Shown here in pieces: positions 1 through 10,022 of a stretch of DNA of 64,000 nucleotides. Below the pieces are notes generated by a model, which saw only the letters and a list, made by a program, of their open reading frames with translations, was not told where the DNA came from and ran no database searches. Every line of letters begins with the position of its first letter. Positions within the stretch are counted from its first letter, which is position 1. The stretch covers positions 62,001-126,000 of the forward strand of contig NZ_VDCQ01000021.1 of NCBI RefSeq assembly GCF_006265175.1, written 5' to 3'. This DNA is from Paenibacillus hemerocallicola. GTDB lineage: Bacteria > Bacillota > Bacilli > Paenibacillales > NBRC-103111. A program made the translations under genes and the position numbers.

Positions 1-701
1 GCTTCGACTTTGCCCCCTCGAACTATCTCGGCTACAATCAGTTGTCCGCCCCTCTAGTGGATGCGAAGACGGACAAAGCCTCGTTTAACACGGACGCATG
101 GAAGAAGCTGTTCGAGACGTTCGGCAGGTTCGTGATGATCCCGGGCAACAATACGGCGGGCAACAATAAAGAGCTGGAGGATTTCACGAAAACCCGGACG
201 CTGGCCATGAGAGCGGGAACGACGATGCTCCCGCAGCTGCTGGCGCTGGAAAAGGAGGGCAACCCGATCAATTTCGATCTCGTCTCGTTCCCGGCTTTCC
301 CGGAGACGCCGAAGACGAGTCTGCAATATTTGGCCAGCACGTTCGCGATCTCGACGCAAAGCAAATACAAGGACCAGGCGATGGAGATCATTAAAATTAT
401 GCTGTCGGACGAGGTGCAGAAGGAAGGGGCGGGCATTCTTCGGCTGACCGCCCTGAAAAGCGAGGAGGTCCGAGGCGCGACCGGAAAAGACTATCCTTCC
501 ATTTCCGGCAAGAACATCAAGGCGCTGTACGCGAACAAACTCGCGCCGACCAAGGAGGCGACCAAGTACGACGACATCGTCCGCAAGGCGCTGCCCGCCC
601 ATTTCAACAACTATGCTCAAGGTAAAAAGGATTTGAACACGGTGCTGCGCGAGGCGGAGGAAGAGGTCAACAAAAAGATAGCGGAACAAAAGGCGAAGTA
701 G
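1..701 (+). CDS. Extracellular solute-binding protein, C-terminal part (gene starts before the window)
   Basis: The reading frame is open from base 3 to the TAG at 699-701, so the N-terminus with its signal peptide lies outside the window. About 233 residues are visible. They match the C-terminal half of family 1 ABC sugar-binding lipoproteins: a PGN motif followed by a charged stretch, TLAMRAGTTMLPQLLALEK, a region where the domain closes on ligand, and a lysine-rich amphipathic tail with DLNTVLREAEEE. The same tail (D-x-N-T-x-x-R) recurs in the binding proteins at 2014, 4387, 40047 and 42788, so these are paralogs. No permease gene follows; the next gene is a DUF72 protein behind a terminator. 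The substrate is presumably a sugar or oligosaccharide, but it cannot be read from the sequence. Confidence 0.87.
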   Translation, partial: FDFAPSNYLGYNQLSAPLVDAKTDKASFNTDAWKKLFETFGRFVMIPGNNTAGNNKELEDFTKTRTLAMRAGTTMLPQLLALEKEGNPINFDLVSFPAFPETPKTSLQYLASTFAISTQSKYKDQAMEIIKIMLSDEVQKEGAGILRLTALKSEEVRGATGKDYPSISGKNIKALYANKLAPTKEATKYDDIVRKALPAHFNNYAQGKKDLNTVLREAEEEVNKKIAEQKAK

Positions 702-759
702 TCCGTCAGATAGGCCGGGGGTCCCCGGCAATAATCGCATAGCAGATCCGATGGGATAT

Positions 760-788
760 ACACCGGCGTGCCGCAAGCGCCGGTGTTT
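760..788 (+). terminator. Rho-independent terminator after the first solute-binding protein gene
   Basis: Perfect 9-bp arms ACACCGGCG (760-768) and CGCCGGTGT (778-786) enclose a 9-nt loop and run into TTTT. It sits 59 bases past the stop codon at 701 and before the DUF72 gene. A second GC-rich inverted repeat lies at about 713-727 but has almost no loop. Confidence 0.75.
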
Positions 789-861
789 TCGTGCTGCCGA
801 TGGTTTCCGCCGTTTGTGATACAATAGGTGGCAAAACGAAAGAGGCAAGGAGCGGACATTC

Positions 862-1722
862 ATGATTCGGATCGGATTGGCAGGCTGGGGCGACCACGGG
901 GCGTTGTATCCGCCGGGGACGGGAACGCAGGACAAACTGCGGCAGTACGGCAAAACGTTCCCGATTGTGGAGGTCGACAGCTCTTTCTATGCGATACAGC
1001 CCGAGCGGAACTATGAGAAATGGGCGCAGGAGACGCCCGCATCTTTCGGCTTTATCGTAAAAGCTTACCAAGGAATGACCGGCCATCAACGGGGCAAGCC
1101 GTCGCACGAATCGACCGGTGCCATGTTCGAGGCGTTCATCGCTTCGATCCGGCCGCTGCGCGAGGCGGGCAAGCTGAAGGCGGTGCTGTTCCAATACCCG
1201 CCCTGGTTCGACTGCACGCGCCCGAACGTGGACGAGCTGCGCCGCGCGAAGGAGCGAATGGGGGAGATGCCGCTGGCGCTGGAGTTTCGCAATCAGAGCT
1301 GGTTTTCCGAAGACATGCGCGAGAGAACGCTGACGTTCATGGAGCGGGAAGGCTGGGCGCACAGCATTTGCGACGAGCCCCAGGCGGGTGCCGGGTCGGT
1401 GCCGATCGTCGACGTGCCGACGCATCCGGGGCTGACGGTCGTCCGGTTTCACGGACGCAATACGGAAGGGTGGCACAGCAGCGGAGAACCGAACTGGCGG
1501 GACGTGCGATACTTGTACCACTACAGCCGGGAGGAGCTCGCGGAATGGGCCGGGCGGCTCGTGCGCCTGCAGGAGAGAACGGAAGAAATATGCGTGCTGT
1601 TCAACAACAACTCCGGGGGAGATGCGGCAGGCAACGCGCTGGAGCTGGCCGGCATGCTCGACCTCGGTTATCCGGAGCTGCCGGAGACTCCCTTGCAGCT
1701 TGACTTATTCGACGACCTATAA
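862..1722 (+). CDS. DUF72 family protein (YecE-like)
   Basis: The 286-residue protein begins IRIGLAGWGDHG and matches the DUF72/YecE family, a TIM-barrel fold of unknown biochemical role. Family hallmarks visible are the N-terminal G-x-x-G-W segment, VEVDSSFYAIQ (about residues 33-43), the ALEFRNQSWF segment near the middle (known members have E-F-R-x-x-S-W), and VVRFHGRN followed by the Y-x-Y-S motif (RYLYHYSREEL). The start is the ATG at 862, with AAGGAG about 8 bases upstream. It is preceded by a terminator and followed by a 290-base AT-rich gap, so it is probably monocistronic. It has no signal peptide and should be cytoplasmic. Family assignment is firm; function is unknown. Confidence 0.9.
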   Translation: MIRIGLAGWGDHGALYPPGTGTQDKLRQYGKTFPIVEVDSSFYAIQPERNYEKWAQETPASFGFIVKAYQGMTGHQRGKPSHESTGAMFEAFIASIRPLREAGKLKAVLFQYPPWFDCTRPNVDELRRAKERMGEMPLALEFRNQSWFSEDMRERTLTFMEREGWAHSICDEPQAGAGSVPIVDVPTHPGLTVVRFHGRNTEGWHSSGEPNWRDVRYLYHYSREELAEWAGRLVRLQERTEEICVLFNNNSGGDAAGNALELAGMLDLGYPELPETPLQLDLFDDL

Positions 1723-1957
1723 TTTTCATATCTAATGCATATTAATGCGTATTTACGGATTGATACTTTCGCTTTTTCGAATTAATATTGGAATTGCATA
1801 TGATTAGAATTAGATATGAGTTACTATTGAGATCCATTGCTAAAGAGGGGGGGGTTATTTTTAAGTATTGCGATTTTGATTTTAAAAATGCTATTCGGGG
1901 GACGCGCGGGCGAAATGTGCAACGACATATGCATCAGATATTGTGTACGATCTTCAT

Positions 1958-1971
1958 TGAAAGCGTTTTAT
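1958..1971 (+). promoter_or_regulatory. Candidate cre (CcpA) box in an AT-rich leader
   Basis: TGAAAGCGTTTTAT matches 13 of 14 positions of the consensus TGNAANCGNWNNCW. It lies 42 bases before the ATG of the binding protein gene at 2014, where CcpA would block transcription. The whole gap 1723-2013 is markedly AT-rich compared with its surroundings and holds no convincing gene. No clear -35/-10 pair was settled on. Confidence 0.4.
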
Positions 1972-2013
1972 CTATGAAAATTTCGTTCATGATCACTTCG
2001 GGAGGTAAACGGT

Positions 2014-3324
2014 ATGAAAAGAACATGGGCAGCTCTTATAGCGGCGTCGGCATTGACCGCTTCCACCGCATGCGGTTCAACCGGCGGCGACGGCAAAGCG
2101 GCGGAAAAAACGGCAAATTCTGCAGCGAAAAGCGATGAGCCCGCGGAGCTTACGTTTTATATGACCAGCAATAAAATCGAAGAGAAAGCGTTCAACGAGA
2201 AGTACGGCGACAAAATCCGCGAGAAGTTTCCCAAGTATACGATCAAGTACATTATGCAGGAGGATTCGAAAACGCTTCCAAATCTCATCGCGGCCGGACA
2301 GACGATCGATATTATGATCAGCTCGATCGGCCTTACCTCGGCCTTTCTGAACAATATGAATTTGCAATACGACATCAGCGAGCTGATCAAGACGAACGGC
2401 TACGATCTATCCAAGCTCGAGCCGACTTCGGTGGAAATTCAGCGCCAAATCGCCAACGGCGGCATGTACGGGCTGCCGATCGGCACCTCCTCGGCCGCGC
2501 TGTTCTACAATCGCGATCTGTTCGACAAATTCGGCGCCGCTTATCCGAAGGACGGCATGACGTGGGACGAAGTGTACGAGCTTGCCAAGAAAATGACCCG
2601 CAAGGAAGGCGATATCCAGTACAAAGGTCTGACGATGGCGTTCCAGCACCTGATGTTTCTGAATCAGAACTCCGCCGAGTTTGTCGATCTGAAGACGAAT
2701 AAGTCGAGAATGACCGAGGAATCGTTCAAGAAGACGCTGTTGAACTATGCCCGTTTTTATCAAATCCCCGGAAACGAGCTGCCGAAAAACAAATTTACGC
2801 TGGCCTCTCAATCGACGCCATTTCTGCAGGACCATACGGCGGCCATGTACATTACGCTCAGCGCTCCGCCCAAGGACGATCCGACTTCCCCGAACTGGGA
2901 CGTCGTACAAGTGCCATCGTTGACGGATAAGCCCGGGATCGGCATGCAATCGTATCCGACGTATCTCTACTTGACCAGCATGAGCAAAAACAAGCAGGCG
3001 GCCTTCAACGTGATGTCGTATTTGACCTCGAGCGAATACCAGCAATGGATGGTCGAGACAGGCGGCGGCTTCTCCTCGCTCAAGGATCCGAAGCTTTTGG
3101 AGACGTACGGCAAAAACGCGGCTTATTTGAAGGGGCGGAATTTGAAAAGCTTGCTGCCGAAAACGTTTGCGGCTCCCACGGTGAAAACGGAGTTTCAAGC
3201 GCTGGGCGATAAAGAGGGCTATACCGCTTTGGAAGATTATTTGAATGGTGTGGACATCAATACCGCGCTTCGCAGCGCGTCGGAGCGGCTGGATAAAGCG
3301 ATTGCGGCCCAACAAGGCAAATAA
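2014..3324 (+). CDS. Extracellular solute-binding protein, family 1 (lipoprotein)
   Basis: This is a 436-residue ABC-importer binding protein. It has a basic N-terminus, a hydrophobic stretch and a lipobox-like end (ASTAC, cysteine about residue 20), followed by a Gly/Ser/Lys linker typical of anchored lipoproteins. Body motifs shared with its paralogs here are YNRDLFDKFG, YPKDGMTWDEVYEL, KKMTRKEGDIQYKG, and the tail DINTALRSASERLDKAI. GGGAGG sits 9 bases before the ATG. No permease is adjacent; an AraC regulator gene converges from the other strand only 7 bases after the stop. It therefore either uses permeases encoded elsewhere or acts as a sensor protein. A carbohydrate ligand is inferred from the family. 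Confidence 0.9.
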   Translation: MKRTWAALIAASALTASTACGSTGGDGKAAEKTANSAAKSDEPAELTFYMTSNKIEEKAFNEKYGDKIREKFPKYTIKYIMQEDSKTLPNLIAAGQTIDIMISSIGLTSAFLNNMNLQYDISELIKTNGYDLSKLEPTSVEIQRQIANGGMYGLPIGTSSAALFYNRDLFDKFGAAYPKDGMTWDEVYELAKKMTRKEGDIQYKGLTMAFQHLMFLNQNSAEFVDLKTNKSRMTEESFKKTLLNYARFYQIPGNELPKNKFTLASQSTPFLQDHTAAMYITLSAPPKDDPTSPNWDVVQVPSLTDKPGIGMQSYPTYLYLTSMSKNKQAAFNVMSYLTSSEYQQWMVETGGGFSSLKDPKLLETYGKNAAYLKGRNLKSLLPKTFAAPTVKTEFQALGDKEGYTALEDYLNGVDINTALRSASERLDKAIAAQQGK

Positions 3325-3331
3325 GGCAAGC

Positions 3332-4243
3332 CTAGAAACCGTTGTCAAATGACGGGGGATGCGACTGGCTCCGGAATTCGCTGGGCGTCTGGCCGACTGC
3401 GCTCTTGAACGTCTTGCTGAATTGCGAGGAAGAGGCAAAGCCGATCTGGTAGGCGATGTCCGTCAGCGTCATTTCGGGGTGCTGCAAGAGCAGCCGTTTG
3501 CTCTCGAAAATGCGCTGCAGCAGCACGTATTTGTGATACGTCATCCCCTTTTCCCGCTTGAACGTGCGGATCAGATGATCGGGACTGAGGTGGAACAGGC
3601 CTGCCATATTTTTTAACGAAAGGTCTTCGTGCAGATGAGTATCGATGTAGGCGCACAGCCGGCTTATAGGTTCCTCGCCGTACATCCTGCGCGGCGAGCG
3701 CAGTGCGGCTGTCCGGTCCGGCTCCGACTCCAGACCTCTTCGAATGATGACGGCCAAATTCAGCAGTCCGGCGACGATCATTTGCTGCCAGCCGGCTTGC
3801 TGCTCCTTCATTTCCCGGTGCATCACGAACAGAAGCTGCTTGATCGACAAGTACGTATCCGGCTGCAGCTTGATTTGATGGCAGGAGGAGTCCGGGAACA
3901 AGCAAAAGTCCGGATTCGGCAGCAGCGAGGATAGTCTACGCTCATCGATCAGAACCACCATCCTCGTATAGGAGCGCGACGGGTCGATATAGACCTGATG
4001 GGGCAGCTTCCCCGGAAAAATGAGAAGCTGCCCCGGCGACTGCCTGAGTATATTTTTATCGACTACGAACGTTCCTTGGCCTTCCAGCGTCAAATTCAGC
4101 TCGATGCCGGGCTGGACGTGCAGCTTATGATTATGCGTGCTCAAAAAATCGTGGCGCAAATAGACGGGGAAATCTTCAAGCCATTTCTTGACGGAATCGT
4201 TCCAAGCCGGCAATTCGTTGATTAGCGAACGGTCCAGTTCCAT
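3332..4243 (-). CDS. AraC family transcriptional regulator
   Basis: The 303-residue protein has an N-terminal cupin-like sensor domain (about residues 20-150, with GQLLIFPGKLPHQVY as the typical AraC-binding strand pair) and a C-terminal double helix-turn-helix (about 200-300: NMAGLFHLSPDHLIRTFKR, then LTDIAYQIGFASSSQFSKTFK). I chose the ATG at 4241-4243 because AAGGGGAC lies just upstream of it; an upstream in-frame ATG at 4330 has no such site. The gene reads in the same direction as, and 143 bases after, the solute-binding protein gene at 4387-5706, so it may be cotranscribed with it and the FAD oxidoreductase. It most likely controls these sugar-uptake genes; the inducer is unknown. Confidence 0.9.
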   Translation of the reverse strand: MELDRSLINELPAWNDSVKKWLEDFPVYLRHDFLSTHNHKLHVQPGIELNLTLEGQGTFVVDKNILRQSPGQLLIFPGKLPHQVYIDPSRSYTRMVVLIDERRLSSLLPNPDFCLFPDSSCHQIKLQPDTYLSIKQLLFVMHREMKEQQAGWQQMIVAGLLNLAVIIRRGLESEPDRTAALRSPRRMYGEEPISRLCAYIDTHLHEDLSLKNMAGLFHLSPDHLIRTFKREKGMTYHKYVLLQRIFESKRLLLQHPEMTLTDIAYQIGFASSSQFSKTFKSAVGQTPSEFRSQSHPPSFDNGF

Positions 4244-4386
4244 TGCAAGCGTCCCCTTTCCCGACCCGGTCCGGAAGGACGAAAGCCCTTCCCTTCTCCC
4301 CATCATAATAAACGACTTTGGAAAAAGCAATATGACGGACGGGACTGGGACGCGTGATCGCTGGCTGTATGGTCGGCGGACTCCGG

Positions 4387-5706
4387 TTATTTTTTAATCG
4401 CCGCCTCGATCGCCTTGTTGGCGTTTTCTTCGGTGTCGCGCAAAGCGGTGTTGACGTCCTTCTTGCCCGTGGCGACATCGACGATGGCGACGGCCAGGTG
4501 CGAGCGGACGGTGCCGTCATACTTCGTAACCCGGATCGGCTTGCCGATCGTATCCGCGAAGACGGCCTTCGTATAATTGGTGCCCTTCAGAAACGGGAGC
4601 TTTGTGCCGAATTCCTTGACGATGCTTTCATCCTTCAAGACGGGAACGCGTCCGACGCGAGCGCTCTCGGTCTGCATTTCGTTCGAGAGGAAGAACGAGA
4701 CGACCTTGAACGCTTCGTCGCGATGCTGGCTGCTCGGAGGGATGGCCAGGAAAGGCGCGTTCATTTGCGAACCGACGTTCTCCATGCCGGTAAAGCGCGG
4801 GTTCGACACCACGTCCCAGTCGAGTCCGTTCTCGATGGCGGCCGGCAGCAGCTCCAGCGGGCTCGGTCCGCCTCTCATCGCGAGCGTCTGCTGCTTGAAG
4901 AACAGGTCGTCCTCCTTGGCGTTCACGATATCGTTGTTGTTGGTGCGGTAGAAGCCGGCCATCGTTTCCAGCCATTTTTTCCATGGGTCCGTGTTGACGA
5001 TCGCTTTGTTCGTATTCGGATCGACGAACGGCAGTCCGATCTGGTTTTTGTAGATCAGATTCAGGCCGGAGTAAGCGTACCCTCTGTATTGGATGCCGCC
5101 TTCCGTCCGGGATACTTTCTTGATCAGCTCGTTCATCTCATCCCAGGTCATGCCGTCTTTCGGATATGGAACGCCGAACTTATTGAAAATGGTTTTGTTG
5201 TAAATCAATACGTTATTGTTCAGCTCGTAAGGCATTACCGGAACTTCGCCCTTGTCCGAGTACATTCTGGCAGATTCCAGCACGCCCGGAGCGAGACGGT
5301 TCAGGTCGAATTTGTACTTGGAGATCAAGTCGGACATGTCGGAGACGAGCTGCAGATCGAGCGCTTTGAACAATCCGCCCGCCGAGTAGGCGATCAGGTC
5401 GAGCTTGACTCCGGAGGCGATCACGTTCTCGATCGTTTCATTTAAGTACGGATTTAAAATGATGTTGTATTGCTCTTTGATTCTCGCTTTCCATTCTTCC
5501 ATCAGCGAGCCGGAGTAACCGTTGTAGAAAAAGTTGATCGTGACGGGCTCCTTGAGCTTTTCATCGATCGATGCCGCGGCCGCCGCTTGCTCGTTCGGCT
5601 TGTTCCCGGCCGCCGTTTCGCCCGTCGTGCCCCCCTGACTGCCGCATGCGGCCAGCATTGCGATGATCGGCACTATAGCGACACCTTTTTTGATCAATGC
5701 TTTCAT
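4387..5706 (-). CDS. Extracellular solute-binding protein, family 1 (lipoprotein)
   Basis: 439 residues with a clear lipoprotein signal (basic start, hydrophobic core, lipobox LAAC at about residues 18-21) and a flexible linker rich in G, T, E and A. Shared paralog motifs are YNKTIFNKFG, YPKDGMTWDEMNEL, KKVSRTEGGIQYRG, FYRTNNNDIVNAKEDD and the tail DVNTALRDTEENANKAIEA. AGAGGTG precedes the ATG. It begins 25 bases after the FAD oxidoreductase gene on the same strand, so the two form an operon. No permease is present. The binding protein probably delivers a sugar or glycoside to the cell, or to an importer encoded elsewhere. Confidence 0.92.
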   Translation of the reverse strand: MKALIKKGVAIVPIIAMLAACGSQGGTTGETAAGNKPNEQAAAAASIDEKLKEPVTINFFYNGYSGSLMEEWKARIKEQYNIILNPYLNETIENVIASGVKLDLIAYSAGGLFKALDLQLVSDMSDLISKYKFDLNRLAPGVLESARMYSDKGEVPVMPYELNNNVLIYNKTIFNKFGVPYPKDGMTWDEMNELIKKVSRTEGGIQYRGYAYSGLNLIYKNQIGLPFVDPNTNKAIVNTDPWKKWLETMAGFYRTNNNDIVNAKEDDLFFKQQTLAMRGGPSPLELLPAAIENGLDWDVVSNPRFTGMENVGSQMNAPFLAIPPSSQHRDEAFKVVSFFLSNEMQTESARVGRVPVLKDESIVKEFGTKLPFLKGTNYTKAVFADTIGKPIRVTKYDGTVRSHLAVAIVDVATGKKDVNTALRDTEENANKAIEAAIKK

Positions 5707-5730
5707 TGGCAGACACCTCTTTGTTAGTTT

Positions 5731-7296
<1,566 letters not shown>

Positions 7297-7515
7297 GCCA
7301 TCCTCCCGTTTGCTGTATCGCTATTAGTTTGTGGAGATCAAACCAACTATACATCCGGCGCCTTTCCCGGTCTATTCGATAATAGACGCGATCTTTGTGC
7401 ATTATCGACATTCGGGAAACGGCTGGAAATCGATTCGGAGACGGGGGAGGATGCTTGAAGCGGGACGGCGTTTTCGATATGCTATATTTTAGGAAAAAGA
7501 CTGAGGGGTAGCACA

Positions 7516-8934
7516 ATGGCGGAGAAACCGAGCAGAAAAACATTCCGGGTCCGGTTGGACGAGATGGTCGACCTGTTGCGCGAAGAAATATGGTCGGGCA
7601 AGCTTGGCGTCGACAAGTACTTGCCGTCGGAGGCCGAGCTGGGGAAGCAGTTCCAGCTGAGCAACAACTCGGTGCGCAAAGGACTGGACGTGCTCGTCCA
7701 AGAAGGGCTGATCGAGAAAATCCCCAAAGTCGGCAATCGCGTCGTCTCTCCGACTCCGGATACGAACACGGTGGTCCGATTCGGATATCACGGAACGATA
7801 GCGATGGAGACCGGCATCGAACGTTTGCTGGAAAAATTCCATAAGCGTTATCCGCACATTCAGGTACAGACGCTGAAGGTGCCGACCTACAACTATTTCA
7901 GCTTCTATAAAGAATATATGGAGGCGAATCTGCTCGACATTTTTACGATGAACGACTACAACTTCGGCGTCTTGCTGGAGCACGATGCGGTCGATCTTCT
8001 CGAACCGGTGGAGACCGATGCGGACCATTACCCGTTTCTTACCGAACCGTTTATGGCGGGAGGAGAGCAGCTCGTTCAGCCGCTTATCTTTACCCCGCTC
8101 ATTTTATGCTACAATAAGGAGCATTTTCTCGAAAACGATTTGCCGGAGCCGGATAGCGGCTGGACGTGGGACAAGCTGTTCCGCGTTGCCGAGCGTCTGG
8201 CCGTCGTGAATGAGCGGTACGGGTTTTATTACCACATGCTGGCGCGCAACCGATGGCCGCTTTTTCTGCTGCAGAGCGGCATGAAGTTCGAGAAGGACGA
8301 ACGGGGCTTGTACAAGCTGGATTGCGACAAGCTGATGGAGGGCTTGGACGTATGCAAAAGCTTGCTGGAGATGGAGAATGTGTTCCCGTCGATGCTGTCC
8401 GCCAGCAACGCCGATGCCGAGGAGCTGTTCCTCCAGCAAAAAGTGTCGATGATCATCACGTCCTATTCGGCATTAAACGAGTTGAAGGATGCGGATTTTC
8501 CGTTCGATATCGCTCCGCTGCCATCCTTGCGGGATTTCCGCACTCTCATGATCGTGATCGGGCTGGCCATCAACCACAAGTCCAAGGTGAAGGAGGCGGC
8601 GAAGCTGCTTGGCGACTTTTTGCGTTCCTACGATTCCCAGCTCGGCATTCACCGCCATACGCTGAGCATTCCGGCCAACAAACGGGCGGCCGAATGGACG
8701 GGGGAAGAGAAGCTGTCCAGGCCGTCCCGCTATTATTTGTACCGGGAAATTATCCCGACGTTCCGTCTCGCCTCCGAGCTGAAGCTGAGCTCGAACGAGC
8801 TGAGTGCGGTATACCGGGAAGCGAAGCTGTATTGGTCGGGACTATACGACAGACCGACCGTGTGCCGCAATATCGAACGGGCTTTGAATGCGCCGAAGCC
8901 TTTGATTGCCGCAGAACAGGTCCGGGAATCGTAA
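7516..8934 (+). CDS. GntR-type DNA-binding domain fused to a solute-binding-protein domain
   Basis: The 472-residue protein opens with a GntR winged helix (about residues 8-78: DLLREEIWSGKLG, LPSEAELGKQFQLSNNSVRKG, LVQEGLIEK). After a short linker it continues with a family 1 ABC solute-binding fold (about 95-460) with RYPHIQVQTLKVP, LLDIFTMNDYNFG, YNKEHFLENDLPEPDSGWTW and QQKVSMIITSYSALNEL. There is no signal peptide, so the sugar-binding domain is cytoplasmic and should sense an imported ligand. Ordinary GntR regulators carry FCD, UTRA, aminotransferase-like or LacI-like domains instead. It is transcribed divergently from the FAD oxidoreductase operon at 7296, its most likely target. GntR-HTH plus binding domain is read directly; the sensing role is inferred. 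Confidence 0.9.
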   Translation: MAEKPSRKTFRVRLDEMVDLLREEIWSGKLGVDKYLPSEAELGKQFQLSNNSVRKGLDVLVQEGLIEKIPKVGNRVVSPTPDTNTVVRFGYHGTIAMETGIERLLEKFHKRYPHIQVQTLKVPTYNYFSFYKEYMEANLLDIFTMNDYNFGVLLEHDAVDLLEPVETDADHYPFLTEPFMAGGEQLVQPLIFTPLILCYNKEHFLENDLPEPDSGWTWDKLFRVAERLAVVNERYGFYYHMLARNRWPLFLLQSGMKFEKDERGLYKLDCDKLMEGLDVCKSLLEMENVFPSMLSASNADAEELFLQQKVSMIITSYSALNELKDADFPFDIAPLPSLRDFRTLMIVIGLAINHKSKVKEAAKLLGDFLRSYDSQLGIHRHTLSIPANKRAAEWTGEEKLSRPSRYYLYREIIPTFRLASELKLSSNELSAVYREAKLYWSGLYDRPTVCRNIERALNAPKPLIAAEQVRES

Positions 8935-8935
8935 A

Positions 8936-9409
8936 TCAATAATCCGTCCTGAGCACGGACCGCTTCCACAGCTCGAACGGATTGTCGCCAGGCGTCCCGA
9001 CCGCAAGACGGATCATCGGGAGACGGCGTTCCGTCACCGGTTTCGGTATTTCCTCATAAATCAGAGAGTCGTCAAAGCCGGCATCGGCAGCATCGTTCCG
9101 GTCAAAGCCGTAATAAACCGCGCGCACTCTGGCCCAGTAGAGGGCGCCGAGGCACATCGGACAAGGCTCGCAGCTCGTATATACGTCGCAATCGGTTAAT
9201 TGGAAGTCGTTCAGGTTGCGGCATGCATCGCGAATCGCCTGCACCTCCGCATGAGCGGTCGGATCGTGGGCGGACGTTACCTCATTCACTCCGCGGCCGA
9301 CGATTCGTCCGTCCTTGACGACGATGGCTCCGAACGGACCTCCCCGCGTACCTTTCGCATTGTTGCAGGCCATGGCTATCGCTTCTTGCATGAATTGTTC
9401 CTCGTTCAT
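8936..9409 (-). CDS. guaD: Guanine deaminase (nucleoside deaminase family)
   Basis: 157 residues, the usual length for Bacillus GuaD. The zinc site is complete: HAE at residues 53-55 with catalytic Glu55, and the SCEPCPMC segment at 79-86. The stretch after it, GALYWARVRAVYYG, and the C-terminal AGFDDSLIYEEI are close to Bacillus subtilis GuaD, which has a domain-swapped C-terminus. It deaminates guanine to xanthine in purine salvage and nitrogen use. The gene converges on the GntR-fusion gene with one base between stops, so it is a separate unit. The ATG at 9407-9409 follows a GGAGG-like site. Confidence 0.9.
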   Translation of the reverse strand: MNEEQFMQEAIAMACNNAKGTRGGPFGAIVVKDGRIVGRGVNEVTSAHDPTAHAEVQAIRDACRNLNDFQLTDCDVYTSCEPCPMCLGALYWARVRAVYYGFDRNDAADAGFDDSLIYEEIPKPVTERRLPMIRLAVGTPGDNPFELWKRSVLRTDY

Positions 9410-9594
9410 TCCTTACCCCTCCTGTATGCCGTCTCTACCGCTTATTCTATGATCGGCAGCCTTCATCGTGACTTATACACGAAGACTACCAGCATCGGGT
9501 CCGCACTGCAACGTATAAAATCGGATCACAATCGTCATAGTAAGACGTGAACCGCTTAAAACCACAGAACCCGGACAACAGGAGGGTCACGCAC

Positions 9595-9882
9595 ATGACC
9601 AAGACGAGGTACGATTCCAGCCTGCAGTCGCAAAATCCGATCTCGCAAGCGCAAAATTCGGTTGAGACGGCGCACAATGCCGTATCACAGGCTCAGTCGC
9701 ATCCGACGGAACAGACGATAGGGCAGGCGGACAACGCGATCGCCAAAGCCGAGCGCGCCATCGATCAAGCCGGCTTGAGCCATAATCAGGCGCCGGTCGA
9801 GCTGGCCGAAGAAATGCTTGCGGAAGAGAAGCGGGAGCTGGGCGATTTGAAGCAGAGCGGGCAAGCAAGCCGCGAATCATAA
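9595..9882 (+). CDS. Small helical, Gln/Ala-rich hypothetical protein
   Basis: 95 residues starting at the ATG at 9595, which has AGGAGGGT 7 bases upstream; the frame is open further upstream but has no ribosome site there. The sequence is almost all Q, A, S, N and E, with loosely repeated units (SQAQNSVETAHNAV, SQAQSH, IGQADNAIAKAERAI), consistent with a long amphipathic helix or coiled coil. It has no signal peptide, membrane segment or cysteine. It stands alone before a terminator and the germination operon. I do not recognise a family. A spore-associated role would fit the neighbour but is a guess. Confidence 0.7.
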   Translation: MTKTRYDSSLQSQNPISQAQNSVETAHNAVSQAQSHPTEQTIGQADNAIAKAERAIDQAGLSHNQAPVELAEEMLAEEKRELGDLKQSGQASRES

Positions 9883-9916
9883 GCGGCAGGCCGATTACGG
9901 CCCGGCCAACGTACGG

Positions 9917-9947
9917 CGTCGGAACATAAATGGTTCCGGCGTTTTTT
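9917..9947 (+). terminator. Rho-independent terminator
   Basis: Arms CGTCGGAAC (9917-9925) and GTTCCGGCG (9933-9941) pair with one G-U, around a 7-nt loop, followed by TTTTTT. It separates the small protein gene from the germination operon. Confidence 0.8.
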
Positions 9948-10022
9948 CGTATGGAGCATAGTCCGGCGGGGAAATTGGAAACATAAGTATAAACGACTTG
10001 TTGTTTCCGGGAGGGGGAGGGC

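Noticed and set aside
1788-2138. 116-residue reading frame in the AT-rich gap before the second binding protein
   Set aside because: No convincing ribosome site, its end overlaps the binding-protein gene in another frame, and the composition is not protein-like. The region is better read as promoter and cre box.
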